A DNA stretch of 64,000 nucleotides from Caldilineaceae bacterium (lineage in GTDB: Bacteria > Chloroflexota > Anaerolineae > Caldilineales > Caldilineaceae). The notes under the pieces were generated by a model that was not told where the DNA came from, ran no database searches, and saw only the letters and a program-made list of their open reading frames with translations. Both the position numbers and the translations under genes were made by a program. Positions within the stretch are counted from its first letter, which is position 1. The number at the start of each line of letters is the position of its first letter. Positions 56,024 to 64,000 of this stretch are shown here, piece after piece. The stretch is from contig JAJEDJ010000043.1 in assembly GCA_022821545.1 (NCBI GenBank), forward strand, positions 95,046 through 159,045. Reading direction: 5' to 3'.

Positions 56024-57352
56024 ATGAACAATCCGCAAACGGTATCCGTCCCCTCTCGCTCCTGGTTTGGCGATGTCGAACGCACGCTCACTTTTCCGGC
56101 CGGCTGGGATGTCCACGTCTGCGCGTGCGAGGATGCTCCCGCGCTCAGTTCGGCTGAGATTACAGCGGCGTTCGACAGTCCGATCGGAACGCCCCGGATT
56201 CGCGACGCGGCCAAGGGAAAAGCCAGCGCCGCGATTGTCGTCGATGACCTGAGCCGGCCTACACCGGCGGCGGATATGCTGCCGCATGTGCTTGAGGAGT
56301 TGGCCGCGGCAGGTGTTCCCAAGACCGAGACGGTCATTGTTGTCGGCGGCGGTACGCACAGGCCGCTTACGGAAGAAGAGATGGTGAAGAAGGTGGGCGC
56401 CGACGTAGCCGCCGCCTACGCGACGACGTCCCATGATTTCATGGCCGGCGATCTGGTCGCCTACGGCAGCCTGGAAGACGGGACGCCAGTCTATATCAAC
56501 CGCATTGTTGCCGAAGCCGAGTTCAAAATCTGCGTGGGCGGGATCTACCCCCATCCTTCTGTCGGCTTCGGCGGCGGCGCCAAGCTGATCGTCCCGGGTG
56601 TGGCCGGTTTTGCCACCATTTTTCACTTTCACAGCTTTTCCGCCAGGCGGGGGCAGGGCAATCTCGAACGGCAGAAGCCTTCCGCCGAGGAGGCGGGCAA
56701 AGTGACTCTGATCGACGGGGGCGTGCGTGATCACCGCGACGTAGCCGAGGAGGTGTCGAGCCTGATCGGGTTGGACATGATCGTCAACTGCGTGCTGACC
56801 AGCCGCCGCAAGATTGCAGGCGTTTTTGTCGGCGATTTTGTGGAGGCGCATCGTGCCGGAGCACGCTTTGCACGGCGCACCTACGGCACGGCCATTCCGC
56901 ACAGACTGCGGCAGGAGGCGGACCTGGTGGTGTGCAACGCTTACCCCCTCGACGCCGACCCGGTGCAGGGGTCGAAGGCTGTGTGGCCGCGTCAGTACTT
57001 CGAGCGGGAACCGTACACGGTCGTTCTCAACGCGGCGTGTGACGGCATCTCCTACCACGGCCTGCATCAGCAGCTGCCGTGGCCCCAGTACCTGAAGCGC
57101 AAGGCCGAGGCCGGTGCTACTCCTGACCCGGCGTCGTTGATCAACGGCCGGGAGCCACTGCTCATCGTCTCTGAGCATTTCCAGGCGGCGGAATTTGCGG
57201 CCAAGCATGGTGGCGACCTCCTTTACCGCGACTGGCAGACGGTGATCGACCAGTTGGCGGCCAGCCTGCCCGCGGACGCCACCGTTGCTGTCTTTCCCAA
57301 TACATCAATCCAGATTCTGAAAAGGGAAGAAACGGTTGCAGTAGAAGGGTAG
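56024..57352 (+). CDS. LarA-like (DUF2088) nickel-pincer-dependent racemase/epimerase homologue
   Basis: The 442-aa protein follows the LarA fold: D-D-L-S-R-P-T-P (74-81), G-G-G-T-H-R-P-L-T with His112, P-H-P-S-V-G-F-G-G-G-A-K-L-I-V-P-G with Lys187, and H-F-H at 201-203. In lactate racemase the Lys is linked to the pincer nucleotide, and His residues bind nickel or act as acid/base. LarA relatives racemise or epimerise various 2-hydroxy acids, so lactate is not assured. The cofactor-making genes larB, larC and larE are not in the window. AAGGAAA lies before the ATG. Confidence 0.85.
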   Translation: MNNPQTVSVPSRSWFGDVERTLTFPAGWDVHVCACEDAPALSSAEITAAFDSPIGTPRIRDAAKGKASAAIVVDDLSRPTPAADMLPHVLEELAAAGVPKTETVIVVGGGTHRPLTEEEMVKKVGADVAAAYATTSHDFMAGDLVAYGSLEDGTPVYINRIVAEAEFKICVGGIYPHPSVGFGGGAKLIVPGVAGFATIFHFHSFSARRGQGNLERQKPSAEEAGKVTLIDGGVRDHRDVAEEVSSLIGLDMIVNCVLTSRRKIAGVFVGDFVEAHRAGARFARRTYGTAIPHRLRQEADLVVCNAYPLDADPVQGSKAVWPRQYFEREPYTVVLNAACDGISYHGLHQQLPWPQYLKRKAEAGATPDPASLINGREPLLIVSEHFQAAEFAAKHGGDLLYRDWQTVIDQLAASLPADATVAVFPNTSIQILKREETVAVEG

Positions 57353-57413
57353 CCTGTCGAATAGGAGCGGGCAGGGGACGCACAGCCTTGCGAAAATCAG
57401 AGGAGGGACACGG

Positions 57414-58001
57414 ATGGCTTCCATGGAAGAACTGCGCCAGGGTGTAGTTGAGAGCCTGCCGGAGGTCAATAAGATCACGGATGAAGAGCTGCGCGGGCTG
57501 GTGATCGAGGCGTGGGCTTTTGCCCTATCGCAGTCGGAGTTCACAAGCATCGACCAGATCAGGGGATCGGGCGTGCCGGACTCGCCGGCGCTTAAGGACG
57601 GCACGCAGGCTGACCATTTGCGCGGCGTGGCGCGCATGGCGCACGGGCTTGCCGACGGCTTGGAAGAGGTCCATGGGGATATCGGTATCGACAGGGATCT
57701 GCTGTGGGCGTGTGCGCTGTGCCATGATGTGGGCAAGCCGTTTGAGTTCAGTCTAAAGAATCAGGCACGCTGGAAGGCTGATGTGGGCGCCTCCGGCTTT
57801 CCGTCGATTCGGCATTCGGTGTACGGGGTACACGTGGCGCTTACGGTGGGGCTCCCGGAGGCGGTGGCGCACACCGCGGGCGCGCATTCGGCCGAGGGGG
57901 AACTGATCCTGCGCAGCCTGGAAAACACGCTTGTCAATAGCGCGGACCACGCCTATTGGGCGGCGATGGAGAGAGCCGGACAGTTGGAGCCTGGTCAGTG
58001 A
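57414..58001 (+). CDS. HD-domain phosphohydrolase-like protein
   Basis: Protein of 195 aa with an HD metal motif, C-A-L-C-H-D-V-G-K-P at about residue 100. A preceding D-H-L-R-G-V-A-R-M-A-H supplies the first His, and later I-R-H-S-V-Y and A-G-A-H-S-A-E-G supply further His. The final D in N-S-A-D-H-A-Y completes the usual H...HD...D set. Related proteins hydrolyse nucleotides or small phosphates; the substrate is not predictable. GGAGGGA lies eight bases before ATG 57414. It follows larA by 61 nt and may be cotranscribed with it. Confidence 0.75.
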   Translation: MASMEELRQGVVESLPEVNKITDEELRGLVIEAWAFALSQSEFTSIDQIRGSGVPDSPALKDGTQADHLRGVARMAHGLADGLEEVHGDIGIDRDLLWACALCHDVGKPFEFSLKNQARWKADVGASGFPSIRHSVYGVHVALTVGLPEAVAHTAGAHSAEGELILRSLENTLVNSADHAYWAAMERAGQLEPGQ

Positions 58002-58090
58002 TCAATGGTTGACGGCCCCTGTAGTTCGGAAGACTTTTCCTGGATGCAACTCTTTCGGACGTCCTGGTCTTGGGATGGAATCACTTTGGC

Positions 58091-58335
58091 TTAACCAGTT
58101 GGCTGGCCTCTTTTGTGTTGGGAGACGATTTCGCGCATGCCGTCCCACTCCATCCAGATTTCGGTCAGGGCTTCGCGCAGTTGGGCCATCTAGTTGACGT
58201 GTTGCAGGCGGTAATAGATAAGGAGTGGTTTATCGCTTTGACGGCGGCGTCGACCATCACACTCGGGACAACGCCGGGCACCCTCACATATCCCTTTTTG
58301 TAGAACTCCATCTTTTGCGCGTGGGTTACTCTCAT
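58091..58335 (-). pseudogene. Phytanoyl-CoA dioxygenase (PhyH) family remnant with internal deletion
   Basis: From ATG 58335 the frame reads M-R-V-T-H-A-Q-K-M-E-F-Y-K-K-G-Y-V-R-V-P-G-V-V-P, then V-D-A-A-V-K-A-I-N-H-S-L, a typical PhyH N-terminus. It runs on without homology to a stop near 58165. In a second frame just after I-N-H-S-L comes Y-Y-R-L-Q-H-V-N, a TAG, then L-R-E-A-L-T-E-I-W-M-E-W-D-G-M-R-E-I-V ending at TAA 58091, which resembles the PhyH C-terminus. About 200 residues with the iron-binding H-x-D...H centre are missing. The remnant therefore combines an internal deletion, a frameshift and a nonsense codon. Confidence 0.65.
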
Positions 58336-58465
58336 GGTTTTGCCTTCGATAGTAGCCTGGATGCGTAGGAAAATTGTACTACCGTCTTGCGGTGCGCGAC
58401 AAGCAGGGCCGCGGCGGGCAAGAGAGGCATCCACCATTTGAACGACTCATGGGAGAGAATCCAAT

Positions 58466-59305
58466 ATGCCTAGATTGACAATAATCAGACTCATCACCGC
58501 CAATGTTCTCCTTACGCTCTTGTGGCTGGCTCTAGCCTTTGGATACCCGGGATATGAGTTCACCATTTACACGTTTGGCCTCGGCCTGGATGGTGGTGCT
58601 GCGCGTAACGACGCGTTTGACCTGCAACTGAGCCTGGGCGCGGCTCTGGGCATTCCAAGCATGGCATTTATCGACCACTTCAATATTCTCTTTGTTACAG
58701 CTGCACCGCTGGCCTGGTGGCGGAACGCCAAGGTACAGATGATTGTATTGGGGATGGCAATTCTGAACGGGCTCTACATGTTCCTGTTTGTGGCCGTATT
58801 TCTGCCGCCCTGGATTCTGGGGCAGGGCGACCGGGTGGAGGACTGGATGCTGGGTCTTGTGGTCTCGGCGGTCTTTCTGCTGTGTGTGATCCTGAAGCTC
58901 CCTGTGGTCAGGTATCGCGGGATTCTGCGTAACTGGGCTATCGGTGTCGGCGTGGTCGCGGCCTACTTCGTCGTCACCGCGGCGACGCGAGCGTCGCAAC
59001 TGCAGAACGTGCGCGCGCTGCGCCGCATGTGCGTGACCACGCCGGGCGAGGGGGAGCCCTGGCCTTCGGGATGGCAGTGGGAGCCGATGCCGTTCGGCAA
59101 CAACGAAGGCTGGCCGCTGGGACCTTGGCCGCAGGGTGAGAAGCTGGCCGGCTGCGAACCAAGCGCAGACCTGATCGCGACCGCGGCCGCCGAGTTGCAG
59201 GCGGTGGGCTACCTGCCGCTGGGGCTTGTACTCGGCCTGATTGTTGTTGGGGTTGGGGCGTACTTCGTGGCAGTGCTGCGCGCAGAGGAGCCGTCTGCGG
59301 CTTAA
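58466..59305 (+). CDS. Multi-pass membrane protein of unknown function
   Basis: 279 aa with about six hydrophobic segments: residues 7-26, 68-86, 92-116, 127-147, 155-172 and a C-terminal 248-272 helix. A soluble, Trp/Pro/Gly-rich loop of about 75 residues (P-W-P-S-G-W-Q-W-E-P-M-P...G-P-W-P-Q-G) with Cys near each end (C-V-T-T and G-C-E-P) lies before the last helix and is probably exposed and disulfide-bonded. No family recognised. GGGAGAG is nine bases before the ATG. Confidence 0.65.
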   Translation: MPRLTIIRLITANVLLTLLWLALAFGYPGYEFTIYTFGLGLDGGAARNDAFDLQLSLGAALGIPSMAFIDHFNILFVTAAPLAWWRNAKVQMIVLGMAILNGLYMFLFVAVFLPPWILGQGDRVEDWMLGLVVSAVFLLCVILKLPVVRYRGILRNWAIGVGVVAAYFVVTAATRASQLQNVRALRRMCVTTPGEGEPWPSGWQWEPMPFGNNEGWPLGPWPQGEKLAGCEPSADLIATAAAELQAVGYLPLGLVLGLIVVGVGAYFVAVLRAEEPSAA

Positions 59306-59409
59306 TGGAATCGGAGTAGCAAGGGCGGCCGCTACAAGCTTGTTGAACGCCTCCCGGTTCCAGTTTCAGGCGCCTAGATTTAACGGCCGGTTGCCAAGAG
59401 GAGGTTGTC

Positions 59410-60834
59410 GTGAAAAAGACGAGAATTCGAACACTGTTTCTGGGCAGGCCAAAAGGTGACAGCTTTCCCGGTGAGGAGAACGAAGAGTGGCCGATCTATC
59501 AGGGTTCGTTCAGCCATGAAAGCCTGGCCGCGCGCTACAGGGAGGAGTTGAAGGCGTACGGGCGAGAGGTGGAATTCACGGGCCAGACGCTGGTGCGGAC
59601 GCGTGCAGAGTTGAAAGAGGCGGCTGCGAATGTGCAGGACGAGGACGGTGTCCTTGTTTTCATTCTGGGCCTGTTTCCGAATGTCATGCAGAAGGAAATT
59701 GCGAGTTGGGGCAAGCCGACGGTAATGTTCAACCCCACGGAGGCGCCGCTTTCGCCGCTGGGCTGGCTGCATAACTTCGTGCCGGTGAAGGGCAAACGCA
59801 ATGTGATTCCGGTGCTTTCGTCGGATTTCGCGGATGTGGGGAAGAAGATCGGCGTGTTGAAGGCTGTTCACAAGATGGGGCAGTCGAAGGTGCTGTACCA
59901 GCAGTCGCATACGCCGAAGCAGGTGGAGTCGAGCCGCAGGTGGTTCGAGGAAGGGTGGGGCGGGATCCATCTCTTTTCCGACCTGACGCCGTTGAGCGAC
60001 GGCTTTATCAGGCAGGCGAAGGAGAGACTGGGGCTTGAGATCAAGGATATCCCTCCTCAGCGGCTGATCGCGGCCTACCGGAACGCCGATGCTGAGGCTG
60101 CGGAGGCGCTGGCGCAGAGGAGGATTGCAAGGGCCACGGATGTGGTCGAACCGACGCGGGAGGACGTGGTCGAATCGTGCAAGTTGTACCTGGGGATCAA
60201 ACAGATCCTGGCGGAGGAGGGGGCGCAGGGTATCACCGAGCACGGCATCTGTATGGGGAGCGGGCCGTATCCGCTGCCGTGCCTGGCGTTTTCGATGCTG
60301 AACGACGAGGGGCTGGCTGGTATCTGCCAGCTGGACCTGTCGAGCACGATCACGCAGCTGCTGATCGGCTATCTGGCCGACCGGCCGGGTTTTATCGGTC
60401 ATATTCATATCGATACGGGGCGGAACCTGATCGGGATGTCCCACGACTTCAGCGCGACGAAGCTGGGGGGATGGGACGGAGAGGAGACGGAGGAATACGC
60501 CTTTCGCAATCATCAGGGGCTGTACAAGAGCACGTGTGTGAACGTGCAGATGGAGGTGGGCCAGACGGTGACGATCGCCCAGTTTGTGCCTTTCGACCGC
60601 ATGTATGTCTTTACCGGGGTCATTGACAGCAATGTGAGTGTGCAGCGGGATTGCCGGACGTCGGTGGCGATCCGGGTTGCCGATGTGAAGAGGCTGTTGC
60701 GCAACTGTATGAAGGCGGAGCACCCGCTGACGCCGGGCGGGCACAGGGTCCTGTTTTACGGGGACTGGGTGGATGAGATTGAGGACCTGGGGCAGCTGTT
60801 GGGGTTCGAGGTTGTGAATGATATGGAACATTGA
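59410..60834 (+). CDS. L-fucose/L-arabinose isomerase superfamily protein
   Basis: 474 aa. The N-terminal two-thirds alternates strands and helices as in FucI/AraA. The C-terminal part carries the sugar-isomerase pattern P-C-L-A-F-S-M-L-N-D-E-G, then C-Q-L-D-L-S-S-T-I-T-Q-L-L, and M-S-H-D-F with the presumed metal-binding Glu, Asp and His. Aldose-ketose isomerisation is therefore plausible, but the protein is diverged and the substrate unknown. The start is GTG with AGAGGAGG ideally placed. It overlaps the next gene (an MDR dehydrogenase) by 17 nt, suggesting a two-step sugar or polyol pathway. Confidence 0.7.
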   Translation: MKKTRIRTLFLGRPKGDSFPGEENEEWPIYQGSFSHESLAARYREELKAYGREVEFTGQTLVRTRAELKEAAANVQDEDGVLVFILGLFPNVMQKEIASWGKPTVMFNPTEAPLSPLGWLHNFVPVKGKRNVIPVLSSDFADVGKKIGVLKAVHKMGQSKVLYQQSHTPKQVESSRRWFEEGWGGIHLFSDLTPLSDGFIRQAKERLGLEIKDIPPQRLIAAYRNADAEAAEALAQRRIARATDVVEPTREDVVESCKLYLGIKQILAEEGAQGITEHGICMGSGPYPLPCLAFSMLNDEGLAGICQLDLSSTITQLLIGYLADRPGFIGHIHIDTGRNLIGMSHDFSATKLGGWDGEETEEYAFRNHQGLYKSTCVNVQMEVGQTVTIAQFVPFDRMYVFTGVIDSNVSVQRDCRTSVAIRVADVKRLLRNCMKAEHPLTPGGHRVLFYGDWVDEIEDLGQLLGFEVVNDMEH

Positions 60835-61900
60835 GGGAGAAGCAGGCAAGACATTGATCAAGATTAAGGCTGTTGAAATAACGGGGCTGCGAGAGGTAAG
60901 TCTGGTCGAGGATGAGATCGCGGGGCCGGGCGCGGGAGAAGTGGCGATACGCTCGCTTTTTTCGGGCATCAGTCATGGGACGGAGATGAATGTCTATCGC
61001 GGGGACGCGCCGATGTGGCAGCTGAAGCGGGACCGCCGCACGCGGCTGTTTGTGGAAAGCGAAGAGCCCCAGTGGGACTACCCTCTGCGCTACGGTTACG
61101 CGTGCGTGGGCGTGGTCACGGAGGTGGGGAGCGATGTGACAGAGTTTGCCGAAGGCGATGTTGTCTTCAGCTTTGCCCCGCACCAGTCGGCGCACGTGTT
61201 GCCGGCGGGTTCGGTGTCCAAGCTGCCGGAGGGGATCGACCCGAGGGCAGGTGTGCTCACTGCCGTCCTGAACACTACTTTCAACGGCATATTGGACGCG
61301 GACCTGCATTTGGGAGAGTGCGTGGTGGTCTTTGGCCAGGGTGTCCTGGGGCAGCTGACGGTGCAGTGGGCCAAGCTGTCGGGCGCGTCGCCGGTGATCG
61401 CGGTTGATCTGATCGAGAAGCGGCTGGAAATCTCCAAGAGGGTGAGCGGCGCGGACCTTGTCTTCAACGCGGGCGAGGTCAAGGACATTGCGATGGCGGT
61501 GCGGGCGTTGACGGACAATCGGGGAGCGGACGTGGTGTTCGAGTTTTCGGCCAGTGATCGCGCTCTGAACGAGGCGATCCGCACAGTTTGCTACAACGGC
61601 AAAGTGATCGTGATGTCGTGGTATGCGGGCGCGCTGGCCAACGTCTACCCTGGCGCGGAGTTCCACCACAATCGGATTCAGCTGATCTCGTCGCAGATAA
61701 GCGGCATCAGCCCTGAGCTGTCGCATCGATGGTCGGCCGCGCGGCGCATGGAGGCGGTGCTGTCACTGATGCCCAAGCTGAATCTGGATGGGTTGATTAC
61801 GGACGTGGTCGACCTTGAGGATGCGGCGGCGGCTTACGAGATGATCGATAAGCGCCCAGAGGGTATTTTGCAAGTGGTGCTAGACTACGGCGAGGACTGA
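60818..61900 (+). CDS. Medium-chain dehydrogenase/reductase (zinc alcohol dehydrogenase-like)
   Basis: NAD(P)-dependent oxidoreductase of 360 aa. N-terminal GroES-like part with G-I-S-H-G-T-E-M and Y-G-Y-A-C-V-G-V-V-T-E-V-G, then the Rossmann domain (V-V-V-F-G-Q-G-V-L-G-Q-L, V-I-A-V-D-L). The usual catalytic-zinc Cys is replaced by Ser (S-G-I-S-H-G-T-E), and the four-Cys structural zinc lobe is absent, as in the BchC/threonine-dehydrogenase-like branch. ATG 60818 overlaps the isomerase end; a TTG at 60854 (giving I-K-I-K-A-V-E-I-T) is where homology seems to begin and may be the true start. Confidence 0.8.
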   Translation: MIWNIEGEAGKTLIKIKAVEITGLREVSLVEDEIAGPGAGEVAIRSLFSGISHGTEMNVYRGDAPMWQLKRDRRTRLFVESEEPQWDYPLRYGYACVGVVTEVGSDVTEFAEGDVVFSFAPHQSAHVLPAGSVSKLPEGIDPRAGVLTAVLNTTFNGILDADLHLGECVVVFGQGVLGQLTVQWAKLSGASPVIAVDLIEKRLEISKRVSGADLVFNAGEVKDIAMAVRALTDNRGADVVFEFSASDRALNEAIRTVCYNGKVIVMSWYAGALANVYPGAEFHHNRIQLISSQISGISPELSHRWSAARRMEAVLSLMPKLNLDGLITDVVDLEDAAAAYEMIDKRPEGILQVVLDYGED

Positions 61901-61970
61901 AGTCAGACGCTTTCGGATCCGAGTTTCAGTAAACCTCCTTGACAGACGCCTTGCCGACCTGGGTTGGCTG

Positions 61971-62534
61971 TCAGTCCGGCGTGCTGCGGAAGCGCCAGCG
62001 GCGGGCGTAGGCGAGGGCCATGCTGGCGGCGACAGCCATGACGGCCGCGAGGACGTTGAAAAGGAGATCGCGCTCGTCATAGGTGCGATTGGGAAGGAAG
62101 GCCTGGATGTTTTCGTCGATCAGGCCGATCAGCGAAGCGGCTATGACTGCGAGCAGAGCGGGTACGGGCACGCGGCGGCCGTGGCTGGCGCGTTCTTTGA
62201 GCGCTTCGTAGATGAAGACGGACAGAACGCCGTACTCGATGAGATGCGTGCGCTCCTCCGGGGTCGCCATGCGCACGAAGATGAGGATATAGACGGCGGC
62301 CACGCCGAGCGCGACCCCTATCTCCAGGCCACCCGGGCGCACCTTCAGCCCGTAGGCCAGGATGACAGCCCCGACAAGTAGAAAACTGACCATAAAGAGG
62401 GATTCGAGCAGACCGTGTGTTCGCAGTTGCCCGGCCAGTGTGCGCGCGAGCCCGAGCGTGGAGTAGATAGCAATCACTACGGCCAGTGCCCAGAGCCAGA
62501 GGCGGCGTTCTCGATTGGAAGTGAAAAGGGACAT
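61971..62534 (-). CDS. VanZ-like membrane protein
   Basis: 187 aa with about five hydrophobic segments. E-R-T-H-L-I-E-Y-G-V-L-S-V-F before one helix and I-D-E-N-I-Q-A-F-L-P-N-R-T-Y-D-E-R-D-L-L-F-N-V near the end match the VanZ pattern (H-x-x-E-Y...D-E-x-x-Q...P-x-R...D...N). VanZ itself confers low-level teicoplanin resistance by an unknown means; most homologues are uncharacterised. It converges with the dehydrogenase gene. Confidence 0.75.
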   Translation of the reverse strand: MSLFTSNRERRLWLWALAVVIAIYSTLGLARTLAGQLRTHGLLESLFMVSFLLVGAVILAYGLKVRPGGLEIGVALGVAAVYILIFVRMATPEERTHLIEYGVLSVFIYEALKERASHGRRVPVPALLAVIAASLIGLIDENIQAFLPNRTYDERDLLFNVLAAVMAVAASMALAYARRWRFRSTPD

Positions 62535-62602
62535 GGAGATCGTTCGTTTTGGTCAGTGAAAGGTCATTTTCGATAGATACGTGATGGCGGCGCGGCTGGG
62601 GA

Positions 62603-63502
62603 CTACCCTTTTATGCCGGTAAGGGTGAAGCCCTCTGTGAAGTAGCGCTGCCCATAGTACGATAACGCCATCATGGGCAGAGATACAAGAACGGACATGG
62701 CCATCATCGCCCCCCACTGGGTGTCGCCGCGCGTGCCGATAAAGCCCATCATGGCGAGGGTAAGGGTCTGCATGCTCTTGTCTTTGAGGTAGAGGAGAGG
62801 GAAGAGGAGGTCATTCCAGGCCCAGGAGGTGATGAGGACAATCTGCAGGGCGAGGATGGGCTTGGAGAGGGGGATGATGATACGCCATAAGATGACCAGA
62901 TCGTTACAGCCGTCAAGGAGCGCGGCTTCAGAGAGTTCGTTAGGGATGGCGCGAAAGAACTGGCGCAGGACGAAGACCATGGCGGGATTGAGCGCGAGCA
63001 TTGATGGGACAATGGCGGGCAGCCAAGTCCCGACCCAGCCCATGCGGGCCATCATCACAAAGCGGGGCACCATTGTTACGAAGTCGGGCATAAGCATGAG
63101 GCTGATGTTGAAAAGCATGAGCAGCTCGCTGCCGGGGAACCTCATGCGTGCGAAGGCATAGGCGGCCAAGGTACAGGAAGCCATTGTGGGTATGAGTACG
63201 AAGACTGCAAGCATGAGGGTGTTGCGCAGGTGGAGGAGCCAGTCGCGCGCGCGCCAGCCATCGGCGAAGTTCTCGAGGGTGACGGGGTTGGGAATCCACT
63301 GAATGGGGAAGGTGATTCGCATCTGTTCGAGCGTTTTGAAGGCGTTGCTGAACATCCAGAAAACGGGCAACAGTGCGAAGAAGAGAAAGACTGCGATCAG
63401 CAGATAGGCGATGGCGTGCTGAATGATTCTGCTGGCGCGCATGCCGAGAGTGAAACGGCCCGCGGGGAAAATGTATCGGCGTGCGGTGCGAATGCCTGCC
63501 AT
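62603..63502 (-). CDS. CUT1 sugar ABC transporter permease, MalG-type
   Basis: 299 aa, six helices after a short basic N-terminus. The EAA loop is E-L-S-E-A-A-L-L-D-G-C-N...I-I-I-P-L-S-K-P, and the C-terminus is G-F-T-L-T-G-I-K-G. It follows the MalF-type gene by 5 nt. GGGAGG lies upstream of ATG 63502; M-R-A-S-R at 63442 is a possible alternative. This is a second importer, distinct from the one at 27.8-31.3 kb, and its binding-protein gene is beyond the window. Confidence 0.88.
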   Translation of the reverse strand: MAGIRTARRYIFPAGRFTLGMRASRIIQHAIAYLLIAVFLFFALLPVFWMFSNAFKTLEQMRITFPIQWIPNPVTLENFADGWRARDWLLHLRNTLMLAVFVLIPTMASCTLAAYAFARMRFPGSELLMLFNISLMLMPDFVTMVPRFVMMARMGWVGTWLPAIVPSMLALNPAMVFVLRQFFRAIPNELSEAALLDGCNDLVILWRIIIPLSKPILALQIVLITSWAWNDLLFPLLYLKDKSMQTLTLAMMGFIGTRGDTQWGAMMAMSVLVSLPMMALSYYGQRYFTEGFTLTGIKG

Positions 63503-63507
63503 ACGAT

Positions 63508-64000
63508 TCAGTTGCCTCCCTCGTAGTAGACCCAGCTTGCGGAGGTGCGGAAGAGGGCGACGACGATGACCATGCTGATGACGAAAAGAATCCATGAGAG
63601 CGCGGCGGCGTGGCCCATTCTGAAGTACCTGAAGGCGTTTTCATAGATGAGTTGGCCGTAGAACATCGAGCCGTTGGCGGGGCCGCCGCCGGTCATCAGC
63701 ATGGGGACGGAGAACATCTGAAAGGCGCCGATCAGGCTTGTGAGGAGGTTGAAGAGGGTGTAGGGGGTCAGCATGGGCAGTGTGACTTTGAACAGTGTGT
63801 GGATGGACTTTGCGCCGTCGATTTTGGCTGCGTCGTAAAGTTCCTGGGGCACATTCTGGAGCCCGGCGAGGAAGATGAGCATACCGATACCGCCCTGGAT
63901 GGCCATGAAGATGAAGACCCATTTGACCATCACGGGATCTGTGAGCCAGGCCTGCCCCTTGGGGAAGCCGAGCATTTTGAGGACGGTGTTGATGAGGCCG
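63508..64000 (-). CDS. CUT1 sugar ABC transporter permease, MalF-type (partial, C-terminal part)
   Basis: The right edge of the window cuts this gene; the frame is open to base 64000. The visible 163 codons include the EAA loop E-L-Y-D-A-A-K-I-D-G-A-K...V-T-L-P-M-L-T-P and the last helices (S-W-I-L-F-V-I-S-M-V-I-V-V-A-L-F). The segment before it reads G-L-I-N-T-V-L-K-M-L-G-F. It pairs with the MalG-type gene downstream. Confidence 0.88.
   Translation of the reverse strand, partial: GLINTVLKMLGFPKGQAWLTDPVMVKWVFIFMAIQGGIGMLIFLAGLQNVPQELYDAAKIDGAKSIHTLFKVTLPMLTPYTLFNLLTSLIGAFQMFSVPMLMTGGGPANGSMFYGQLIYENAFRYFRMGHAAALSWILFVISMVIVVALFRTSASWVYYEGGN

Noticed and set aside
55970..57208. Minus-strand frame of 412 codons
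   Set aside because: Antisense to the LarA-like gene; no domain seen.
59380..60969. Minus-strand frame of 529 codons
   Set aside because: Antisense to the isomerase gene, which has a good start and family motifs; the translation is Arg/His/Leu/Pro-rich.
61913..61922. TCGGATCCGA palindrome between convergent genes
   Set aside because: Ten bases without a loop; cannot form a useful terminator hairpin and is probably chance.

Overview
The window is bacterial, GC-rich and densely packed. It most likely comes from a Chloroflexota genome (Anaerolineae/Caldilineales type). That guess rests on style: many sugar and peptide ABC importers with Tat-type lipoprotein binding proteins, amidohydrolases, Gfo/Idh/MocA and sugar-isomerase genes, an F420-linked reductase, a nickel superoxide dismutase and COG4586/4587/3694 exporters. 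No rRNA or tRNA gene was recognised, so the placement is inference.

Layout. 0-3.3 kb (minus): nickel superoxide dismutase sodN with the start of its maturation protease, a GNAT protein, and a TrmA/RlmD-like protein whose catalytic motif is altered. 3.7-8.7 kb: a 991-aa secreted LysM protein, a C-terminally truncated glycosyltransferase and a GalE-like epimerase. 8.9-13.9 kb (plus): an SsnA-type amidohydrolase, an NpdG-like F420/NADP oxidoreductase, and an MrfA-type helicase with an HNH nuclease module inside its C-terminal half. 24.0-13.9 kb (minus): a ten-gene run from transketolase through DUF6391, holA, a metal-site-less M16 protein, a three-gene exporter and two short SDR proteins to rnhB. 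24-27.5 kb: an ABC exporter, then a lower-GC stretch with a transposase remnant and a small membrane-anchored protein.

27.8-31.3 kb is a CUT1 sugar importer without an ATPase gene. 31.6-39.9 kb holds a metallophosphoesterase, a RodZ-like protein, an amidase, two dipeptide-importer ATPases, argH and a DUF1992 protein. 49.4-39.9 kb (minus) is an eight-gene unit: a CUT2 sugar importer, then an oxidoreductase, a sugar-phosphate isomerase, a beta-lactamase-fold hydrolase and an N-acyl-D-amino-acid deacylase. 49.5-50.1 kb is an antitoxin plus a MazF-type toxin interrupted by an amber codon. 50.1-53.7 kb is the permease and binding-protein half of a dipeptide importer. 54.1-56.0 kb is an AAA ATPase/DUF4276 pair, the best candidate for an under-described (probably anti-phage) system here. 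56-62.5 kb holds a LarA-like racemase, an HD protein, a collapsed phytanoyl-CoA dioxygenase pseudogene, a membrane protein, a FucI/AraA-like isomerase, an MDR dehydrogenase and a VanZ-like protein. The window ends in a second CUT1 permease pair.

Regulatory signals readable by eye include several -35/-10 pairs, two of them so close to their start codons that the mRNAs would be leaderless or nearly so, and three stem-loops placed directly after the first, presumably most abundant, gene of an operon (sodN and two binding-protein genes).
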